A stretch of DNA of 64,000 bases from Chryseobacterium glaciei (GTDB lineage Bacteria > Bacteroidota > Bacteroidia > Flavobacteriales > Weeksellaceae), in NCBI RefSeq assembly GCF_001648155.1, contig NZ_CP015199.1, positions 3,729,001 to 3,793,000 on the forward strand, in the 5' to 3' direction. Position numbers and translations under genes: made by a program. Positions 25,642 to 33,400 of the stretch are shown in pieces. The notes beneath the pieces were generated by a model that searched no databases, was not told the DNA's origin, and was given only the letters and a program-made list of their open reading frames with translations. Within the stretch, counting starts at the first letter, position 1. Each line of letters begins with the position of its first letter.

Positions 25642-26286
25642 ATGTGGAAAAAAATTAAACAGTTTATTTTTATTGTTCTCATTCTCAACGTGGTATTCAT
25701 TGTTTGGGGAAGATTCTTCAATCCGCCAATCACGATTACACAAATCGGAGGGCTTTTCGAGTTCGGAAAATTGCACAGAGATTACATTTCTTATGACGAA
25801 ATGGGGAATAATGTGAAAAAAGCGGTTATTGCTTCTGAAGATCAAAAGTTCTTTATACATGACGGTTTCGATTATACTGCCATCGAAAAGGCGATGAAAA
25901 ATAATGAAAAAGGAAAAAAAATAAGAGGTGGAAGCACAATTTCTCAGCAAACAGCGAAAAATGTTTTTCTTTGGCAGGGTAGAAGCTGGTTGAGAAAAGG
26001 GTTGGAAGCTGTTTATACTTTCATTATTGAGAAGGTTTGGAGTAAGGATATTATTCTTGAAAGATACCTTAATTCGATTGAAATGGGGCAGGGCGTTTTC
26101 GGTGTAGAAGCTGCTGCACAGTATTATTTCGGAAAATCATCCAAAGATCTTTCGGCTTCAGATGCGGCTTGGATCGCTGCTGTTTTACCGAACCCTAAAA
26201 AATATGATCCTAAAAATCCGTCACCATATTTGAGAAAGAAACACAATTGGATCATGAGACAAATGAGGAATGTGAGTTTGAAATAG
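25642..26286 (+). CDS. mtgA: Monofunctional biosynthetic peptidoglycan transglycosylase
   Basis: The 214-residue protein has one N-terminal membrane anchor (FIFIVLILNVVFIVWG) and a complete GT51 domain. It has the catalytic motif ASEDQKFFIHDGFDY with its Glu, then GGSTISQQTAKNVFL, RKGLEAVYTFIIEKVWSKDIILERYLN and EMGQGVFGVEAAAQYYFGK. It polymerises lipid II into glycan chains at the outer face of the inner membrane and has no transpeptidase domain, which separates MtgA from class A PBPs. It is followed after 13 bp by the membrane recombinase-family gene. Confidence 0.95.
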   Translation: MWKKIKQFIFIVLILNVVFIVWGRFFNPPITITQIGGLFEFGKLHRDYISYDEMGNNVKKAVIASEDQKFFIHDGFDYTAIEKAMKNNEKGKKIRGGSTISQQTAKNVFLWQGRSWLRKGLEAVYTFIIEKVWSKDIILERYLNSIEMGQGVFGVEAAAQYYFGKSSKDLSASDAAWIAAVLPNPKKYDPKNPSPYLRKKHNWIMRQMRNVSLK

Positions 26287-26299
26287 TATCTTTGTACTA

Positions 26300-28330
26300 A
26301 TGAAGTTCTTCAATTCCAGTACAAATTTTGAATCTGTTCTTAAAAAATATTTTTCTTTTAAGAATGAAACCCTCTCTTTAGAGCCTTTTGCAGAGTTTCT
26401 AGAGAGTATAAAAAAAACAGATTTTACGGATGTTCTTAATTTTTTTAGAAACAATCCGAATTTTGCTGAAAATTTTAAACATTACATTCATAATATTTTC
26501 GCCGGAAGACCATTCAATCTGTCTTTAACAGAAGCTAATATTTTGTCTGAAAATGCTTTCTTTCCTGAGCTTAAAAAAAGGATTCTTAATAAAATATTAC
26601 CACCTGTAGAAAACGAAAAAACCGTTTGGTTTATGGTGGATAATATCAGTTTGAGACCTAAAGCTGATCTAAAATATCTTCACAATCTTCCCGAAAACGA
26701 GATCAACGAATTACTTAAAATTTTTGGCGCTGCAGATTTTATCACAAAATCAAAAGTAAAAAAAGAAATGATCTTCGCAATGAGTATCCTTTCGTGGCGT
26801 GCTACAGGAATGGCGATGGAAGTGGAAGTGGTAAGAATGGCCCCGCAATACCGAAATTTCGACAATCCGTTTTTGGCTTTACAAAATGAATTGGAAGGTC
26901 TTGCCGAAGATTTGGACAAAAATCCGGATCTTCAGTTACACTCAAAAGACAGCAGATATAAGCAGATTAAAATTTATACCGAACAATGTTTGGAATTTGT
27001 AAATATTGCCTTTAAAAACTCTTCTAAATACGGTATTTCAGGAAAGATCAATCAATCTCTTTTGAAGATTCGTCAGCAAATGCAGAGAGTTTATGATATT
27101 GTAAATTTGTTGGTGATTGATACTGAAGAGGATATTTTAATTAAATCTAAACAGTTGATTTTTAATATATTAAGTTATAAGTCTCATAAAAATAATATTT
27201 CGGAACTTATTAATGACAGTACGAGATTAATTTCCCACCTTATTACGAATCATACCGCAGAAACAGGTGCACATTACATTACATCTACCCGAAAAGAGTA
27301 TATGAAAATGTTCTACAAAGCCAGTGGAGGTGGGATTATCGTTGGAGCATTATGTGTATTGAAAATGCTTTACGGTTACATTCCGGGAAGTGATTTCTCC
27401 CATGCATTTTTATATTCAATGAATTATGCCATGGGGTTTGTCATGATTTATCTGATGGGCTTTACGTTGGCAACAAAACAGCCTGCAATGACAGCTGCGA
27501 CGATGACCAAAGTTCTTTCCGAGGAAGGAAATACTAAAAATGACAGAACAGAATTTGCTCATTTAGTTTCAAAACTATTTAGAAGTCAGTTTATTGCGTT
27601 TGTTGGGAATGTGTTATTATCTTTTCCGATTGCGTTGGCAATTATTTATGGGTTGGATGTATTTTTCTCCCAAAATCTTGCGGTTGACCGATCTGATAAA
27701 TTATTGAAAGACTTAGATCCGTTTCACTCTAAAGCTATTTTGCATGCAAGTATTGCAGGATTTTACCTTTTCATTTCGGGGATAATTTCGGGAAATATTG
27801 GAAATAATTCAGTCTTTTTTCAAATACCGGAAAGAATTGCAAAGAACCTTTCTATCAGAAGACTTTTTGGAGCAAAATTCGCCAAAGGATTATCTAAATA
27901 CTATGCTAAAAACTGGCCGGGAATCGTTTCTAATTTCTGGTTTGGAGTTTTCCTTGGAGCAACAGCTCCTGTGGGATTGTTCTTCGGATTAGACTTAGAT
28001 ATTCGCCACATTACTTTCGCGGCAGGAAACTTTGCGATCGGACTTTACGGAAAAGATTTTTCGGTAGATTCTTATACTTTCTGGATCTCGTTTGTTACCG
28101 TTTTCCTGATTGGATTCTTTAACTTTTTGGTAAGTTTCAGCTTATCAATGTTCTTGGCATTCAGATCAAGAAAACTGAATTTTGGACAGGTAAGTGAAAT
28201 TTATAAAGAAATATTTAGGTATTTTTTCAAAAATCCATTAAAGTTTTTCCTTCCAATAAGCTCTGGATTGGATAAAAGAGCTGATGATATGATGAGTAAT
28301 ACAATGTCTACAAAATCTGAAGATCATTAA
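26300..28330 (+). CDS. 'Site-specific recombinase' family membrane protein (Gcr-like)
   Basis: This 676-residue protein matches the family annotated as site-specific recombinase (gonococcal Gcr-like, PF10136). The N-terminal ~330 residues are soluble and helical. The C-terminal half has about six membrane segments, for example GGGIIVGALCVLKMLYGYI, FVMIYLMGFTLATKQPAMTA and FWISFVTVFLIGFFNFLVSF. Despite the name, no recombinase catalytic motif is visible and its true role is unclear. TATCTTTG at 26287-26294 matches the -7 consensus and would give a nearly leaderless transcript. Its 3' end overlaps the convergent DUF721 gene by 23 bp. Confidence 0.85.
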   Translation: MKFFNSSTNFESVLKKYFSFKNETLSLEPFAEFLESIKKTDFTDVLNFFRNNPNFAENFKHYIHNIFAGRPFNLSLTEANILSENAFFPELKKRILNKILPPVENEKTVWFMVDNISLRPKADLKYLHNLPENEINELLKIFGAADFITKSKVKKEMIFAMSILSWRATGMAMEVEVVRMAPQYRNFDNPFLALQNELEGLAEDLDKNPDLQLHSKDSRYKQIKIYTEQCLEFVNIAFKNSSKYGISGKINQSLLKIRQQMQRVYDIVNLLVIDTEEDILIKSKQLIFNILSYKSHKNNISELINDSTRLISHLITNHTAETGAHYITSTRKEYMKMFYKASGGGIIVGALCVLKMLYGYIPGSDFSHAFLYSMNYAMGFVMIYLMGFTLATKQPAMTAATMTKVLSEEGNTKNDRTEFAHLVSKLFRSQFIAFVGNVLLSFPIALAIIYGLDVFFSQNLAVDRSDKLLKDLDPFHSKAILHASIAGFYLFISGIISGNIGNNSVFFQIPERIAKNLSIRRLFGAKFAKGLSKYYAKNWPGIVSNFWFGVFLGATAPVGLFFGLDLDIRHITFAAGNFAIGLYGKDFSVDSYTFWISFVTVFLIGFFNFLVSFSLSMFLAFRSRKLNFGQVSEIYKEIFRYFFKNPLKFFLPISSGLDKRADDMMSNTMSTKSEDH

Positions 28331-28601
28331 ATTTTTCCTCACCAAATTTGTCTTGAAACTTTTTAAGATAAAAACTTCTGCGCATTTTAAAATCGTTCTT
28401 CAATAAAGGAGAATTGATTTTAATGATGATACAATGATCCTCAATATTTACGCTTTGGATTTCATTAAAAAGGCTTTCATCAAGATATTCTTCGAGAAAA
28501 TCTTTGATTTCAAAAGCTACAAGTTTGTGTTCAAATCCATGAATTCTCGCAAAAGATTTTACGAGTTCTGAGGATTGGTATTCTCGTTTTTTCTTCTTCA
28601 T
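28308..28601 (-). CDS. DUF721 protein (DciA-like)
   Basis: The 97-residue basic protein has the DUF721 layout: a helix (SSELVKSFARIHGFEHKLVAFE), an acidic stretch, then strands (IIIKINSPLLKNDFKMRR). In other bacteria DciA, of the same domain family, loads the replicative helicase. Its position 2 bp after recF supports a DNA replication or repair role. The last 23 bp overlap the end of the convergent membrane gene. Confidence 0.8.
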   Translation of the reverse strand: MKKKKREYQSSELVKSFARIHGFEHKLVAFEIKDFLEEYLDESLFNEIQSVNIEDHCIIIKINSPLLKNDFKMRRSFYLKKFQDKFGEEKFNDLQIL

Positions 28602-28603
28602 GA

Positions 28604-29683
28604 CTAAATTTCAAAAATTATGCTTTCCTCATTAATCTTTTTCACAACGCTTTCTGTACGTTCTCTGTGTGTATCTGTAATGAAAATCTGACCGAAATTT
28701 TCCTGATTTACGAGTTCAATAAGCTGAGAAACTCTGTAGTCATCAAGCTTATCAAAAATATCATCTAATAAAAGGATGGGTGTTTTTCCTGTCAGTTCCT
28801 TAACCAGACTCATTTGAGCTAATTTTAAAGCAATAAGAAATGATTTTTGCTGTCCCTGTGAACCTATTTTTTTAATTAAAACAGAATCCATATCAAAAAG
28901 AAGATCGTCTTTGTGAATTCCTTTTGAGGTGTAGGTTAACATTCTGTCTCTCTCAATGTTATCTTTTAATAGATTTTGAAAAGAGTCATCAAATAAATGC
29001 GATTCATAGATAACAGATACAGTTTCTTTTCCACCAGAAATGATGTTGTAAAAGTTTTGAACAATAGGATTAAGCTGTGATACAAACGCTCTTCTTTTTT
29101 CAAAAATTTTAGTTCCGGATCTGGAAATCGGCTCGTCATAGATTTCTAAAGAATCTTTATCAAAAACTCGGTTTTTAGCGAAATATTTTAACAAAGCATT
29201 TCTCTGCTGAATGGTTTTTTGATATTGAATCAACTCAAAAAGATATTCAGAATTCGTCTGAGAAATCATAGAATCCAAAAATTTTCGTCTGCTTTCTCCG
29301 GAATCAGAGATCAGATTAGAATCATAAGGAGAGATCATCACACTTGGCAAATAACCGATATGATCAGCCATTCTATCATAGCTTTTATCGTTCTTTTTAA
29401 TGATCTTTTTTGATTCTTTAGGTTGAGAAATTTTAATAATGTCTTCGCTGTCATTATTCTGAATTTCAGCATCTATCGTAAAAAAATCCTCGTCTTTTTT
29501 GATGTTATTAATGTCGGTATTTCCCAAAAAACTTTTCCCTACTGAAAGGTAATGAAGAGCATCCAGAATATTTGTTTTTCCAACCCCGTTATTTCCTACG
29601 AAACAATTGATCTGTGGGGAAAACTCAAATTTTTTCTCAGAATGGTTCTTGAAGTTATACAGGGAAAGCTTATTAATAATCAT
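28604..29683 (-). CDS. recF: DNA replication and repair protein RecF
   Basis: The 359-residue protein has an ABC/SMC-type ATPase architecture. Walker A is FVGNNGVGKTN (about residues 28-38). The signature region is IGSQGQQKSFLIALKLAQ (near residue 272) and Walker B is PILLLDDIFDKLDD (near residue 300). RecF loads RecA at single-strand gaps together with RecO and RecR. It lies between a UbiA-like gene (3-bp gap) and DUF721 (2-bp gap), all on the minus strand, so the three form one operon. Confidence 0.96.
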   Translation of the reverse strand: MIINKLSLYNFKNHSEKKFEFSPQINCFVGNNGVGKTNILDALHYLSVGKSFLGNTDINNIKKDEDFFTIDAEIQNNDSEDIIKISQPKESKKIIKKNDKSYDRMADHIGYLPSVMISPYDSNLISDSGESRRKFLDSMISQTNSEYLFELIQYQKTIQQRNALLKYFAKNRVFDKDSLEIYDEPISRSGTKIFEKRRAFVSQLNPIVQNFYNIISGGKETVSVIYESHLFDDSFQNLLKDNIERDRMLTYTSKGIHKDDLLFDMDSVLIKKIGSQGQQKSFLIALKLAQMSLVKELTGKTPILLLDDIFDKLDDYRVSQLIELVNQENFGQIFITDTHRERTESVVKKINEESIIFEI

Positions 29684-29686
29684 TCG

Positions 29687-30442
29687 TCAAAAATACTCCA
29701 ATATTACTAGAAATAAAAAAGGAAGTGCAGAACATGTTTCAACACCGAACGAAAAATAGACGTCATTTCTCTTATTTTCAGCGAAATAAATAAAAATATA
29801 AGTTAGAATACTTGTAAGAAAAAAGGCAATTGAATAGTGATGATTTAAATAAAAACTTGCTAAAATACTGCTCACAAAAACAAGTAAATAAGCAATATGT
29901 TTTGTGCTTTGAACTCCGATTATCATTGGGAAAGTCTTGATAGTATCGCTTTTCATATCCCGAATATCGAAAGGTAGAACTAAGGCAGTAATAAAGAAAA
30001 AACTTATCAGGAAAATAGGAAGATTAAATTCATGTAAAGTCAGCCAACAGTTGACAAGAGCCCAGACAAGCCCAACATAAAATACCTTCAAAAATGGGAT
30101 TTTTCGAATATAAACATCCAGAAAAAAGCTATTGTAAAGAAGTCCCAAAACAACAATGATGAACCATTTTATCAATCGGATTTCATTATGATTATGAATG
30201 ATAAGAAATGCACAAATTACACCTGCAACCGCATTTAAGATTAATATTTTAAAGAAATGTTTAGTGCGTTGATATTTTGTATAAAGGTATCCACTGAAAT
30301 AAGTAATGAATATCAGGATTACAGTAGGTAAACGGAACGTGTTTTGCTCTAGCATGAAAAATACTGCAAAAAGTGTTCCCATTAATGAGACATAAAGTTG
30401 ACTGTCTATAACAGTTTTTTTGAGTATTTTTAAGAAATTCAT
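29687..30442 (-). CDS. UbiA-like prenyltransferase-fold membrane protein
   Basis: The 251-residue protein has about eight hydrophobic helices. Its single polar motif, LPFDIRDMKSDTIKTFPMIIG, resembles the second Asp-rich motif of UbiA prenyltransferases (DxxD followed by T.P...G). The first Asp-rich motif (NDxxDxxxD) is not seen; YNSFFLDVYIRK stands near its expected place. Catalytic function is therefore uncertain. It heads the recF operon and is divergent from the A2M gene with only 19 bp between start codons. Confidence 0.62.
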   Translation of the reverse strand: MNFLKILKKTVIDSQLYVSLMGTLFAVFFMLEQNTFRLPTVILIFITYFSGYLYTKYQRTKHFFKILILNAVAGVICAFLIIHNHNEIRLIKWFIIVVLGLLYNSFFLDVYIRKIPFLKVFYVGLVWALVNCWLTLHEFNLPIFLISFFFITALVLPFDIRDMKSDTIKTFPMIIGVQSTKHIAYLLVFVSSILASFYLNHHYSIAFFLTSILTYIFIYFAENKRNDVYFSFGVETCSALPFLFLVILEYF

Positions 30443-30448
30443 TTATAC

Positions 30449-30478
30449 AAAAATAACATATATGAAAAAATTCTCCAA
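30449..30478 (-). promoter_or_regulatory. Promoter of the UbiA-like/recF/DUF721 operon
   Basis: On the minus strand TTG (30478-30476) and TATTTTTG (30456-30449) are 20 bases apart. The start of transcription would fall at or next to the ATG at 30442, implying a leaderless message. The -33 element lies in the first codons of the divergent A2M gene. Confidence 0.65.
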
Positions 30479-33400
30479 GATTTTTGTGCTTTTACTTTTA
30501 ATACTGAGTTCTTCAGGAGCTTTCGGGCAAAAGTATTATGACGATCAGTGGAAAAAAATAGAGGAAAATAGTAAAAAAGGTGCTTATAAATCTAATCTTC
30601 CCGTTATTTTAGACATACAAAACCATGCTATGAAAGAAAATAATACACTTCAGCTTATTCGATCTTTAAAGGCAGAATTTACGATCGTTAATCAGACTAG
30701 TGATGATGATAAAAATGATGCGGCTTCTAAGTTTTTCGTTAAACTTCAAAATTCCGATAAAAATTTGAAAGGCGAAGGGAAATTGGTTTATGATGTTCTG
30801 CTGAATGGTTTTTTCATGGATTATTATAATCAGCATTCTTGGGAGATCAATGGAAGAACGAATCTAAATTCTCAAGATGTTTCTCAGATCGAAACTTGGA
30901 GTAAGCTTGATTTTAAAAATTATTTAATTAAAAATTTTCAGGAGCTAGACAAAGAAAAGCCGGAAATGAAAAAAGTTTCATTGAATGGCTATAAAGATGC
31001 TTTTTCAAACACAAAAGATATTTCTTATTTCCCAACTTTGTTGGATTGGTATTCTTTGAAAAAAGTTAATTTCTTATCTGATAACGGACTTTTCACTAAA
31101 AATGAACTTACAGAGAATAGAACTCAGATCAATACTATTTTTGATGAATCAATTACTCAGAATACAGTAAATTCTAAACTGTATTTTATGCATCAGAAAT
31201 TATCGGAGAATTGTAATTTCAATCAATGTAAAGATAAATTAGAGCTGCTTCAAAATCTTGTAAAGTCTAATCTAGATGATGATTATAAAGTTTTGATCAT
31301 GGAAGAGATCATGACTGAACTTAATGGCAAAAAGAAATCGAAAGAAGCTTTAGAAGTTGCGGCTCAGGCAAAAAGCCAATATCCGAAATCTCCTTTTATA
31401 GAAAATATTAAAAACAAGGAAAATCAAATTATAAACCCTTCTTTAAATATTAAATATGAACCGCAGACACAAGGTAATCTACCAATTCATATTATTGCTG
31501 AATATAAAAATGTTTCAGAATTTTCAATCAATATCTACGAGGTAAAAGGAGAATATACTTCATTAATGCAATATGTGCAAAATTCTTACGGAGATCTGTA
31601 TAGTAAGGTTAAAAAGAATTTGTTAAGAAAAGATGTATTTCAATTGTCTGATCCTAAAGATTTTCAAACTCATAAAACATCTTTGGAGGTTAAGCCTCTT
31701 CCTTCTGGAGTTTATGTGGCGGAATACTCTGTTGCCGGTTCGGATGTAAAAGATAATGAATCCAGACAAAATTTTTACTTTTTAGTTTCTGATAACAGAA
31801 TTATTTATCAATCTAAAACTGATAGAAACCAACTGTCAAATGAATTAAAATTAGTCAACAGCGAAAACGGAAAACCTGTTATTAATGAAAACATTACGTT
31901 TTATGAATTTGTTTCTAATAAAACATTAACTAAAATTGAAGGAAAGACAAACGATATCGGAGTTTTCAAATTTCCAGCGACGACGAGCAAAAATTATTAC
32001 AGAACTTTCCTTATTCAGCAGCCAAAATCCAATAGTTTCCAGATCATGCAGGTGTATGGGAATGATGGAAATCCAGCAGAATATAATCCGAACAAACAAA
32101 CCCGTACGAAAGCTCAGATCTTTACGGATAGAGCGATTTACAGACCCGGACAAACAGTTTATTTCAAAGTAATTAATTCTAAAATTGATAAAGAAATTGA
32201 GTCTGTTGCTTCCGGTTTAAAACAGAAAATAACTTTACAGGATGCCAACGGCGAGGATGTTACTTCTCAAAACTTTACCACCAATGATTTCGGTTCGTAT
32301 CATGGAAGTTTTATTCTTCCAAAAGGAAAACTGAATGGTGTATTTTTCATAAGAACAGACGGCGGAACGAATGGTAATAAAGATATTCGCGTTGAAGAAT
32401 ATAAAAGACCAAAATTTGAGGTGACTTTTGATCCCGTAAAAGAAGAGTATAAATATGGTCAAACCATTGAATTAAAAGGAAAAGCCATGATGTTCTCCGG
32501 TGTTGCTTTGAGCAATACAAAGGTAAATTATGAGATCAAAAAGCACAACATCAGATGGAGATATTTTGGATGGTATCCACAAGGTGATGACAATGAAAAT
32601 TCAATTCTTGGAGAAGGCAAAACGAATGAAAAAGGAGAATTTGTTATACGTTTAGATCTTAAAAAAGATGAAAAATTAGAAGGAATTCAAATTGATAATT
32701 ATGAAATTAATGCTTCGGTTACGGATATTAATGGTGAAACGCAGTCTGCAGACACGCAGTTGAAAGTAGCTTCGGTTTCTCATTACATTAAGGCAGAAGA
32801 CATCAAAAATACTTTTGCAGATGAAAATGTAAAAATAAAAGTTGAAACGAAGAATTATAATGAACAGGATTTAAAAAAATCATATCAGGTTAAATTATCA
32901 AAATTGGAAGCTCCAAACAGGATTTTCAGAGATAATTTTAAATCAGAAATTCAGGATCTTCCGAAATATTCTAAAGAAGAGTTTATCAATAAATTTCCGC
33001 ACGATTTATTTGATAAAAATGATGAAGTGAAAAACTGGAAAGTTGAAAAATTGCTCATCAATAAAACTCAGCAACCATCAACTGATCTTGATTTAGGAAA
33101 ACTTGATGCCGGAGATTATCAATTAGAATTATATAATATTGAAGGAAAAGACACCATAAAATCTTCTCAGAATTTCAGTGTTTGGGATAAAAAATCTTTA
33201 AAACCAACTCAGAAAACATTCTTAACCGTTTTAGAACCTAAGAGTGAATTTTCAAGAGTGGAGAAAGCTAAGATTTATGTGTATTCTGCAATTCCTGATG
33301 CTTTAGTAAACATTTTTGTCCAGGACGGTTCGGGAAAAACAGTTTCGGAAACTCAGAAATTCAAAAATGGGATTCTTGAATATACTGCTGATATTCCAAA

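Noticed and set aside
26300..28330. Calling the 676-residue membrane protein an active DNA recombinase
   Set aside because: The family name is historical. No serine or tyrosine recombinase motif is present and the C-terminal half is embedded in the membrane.
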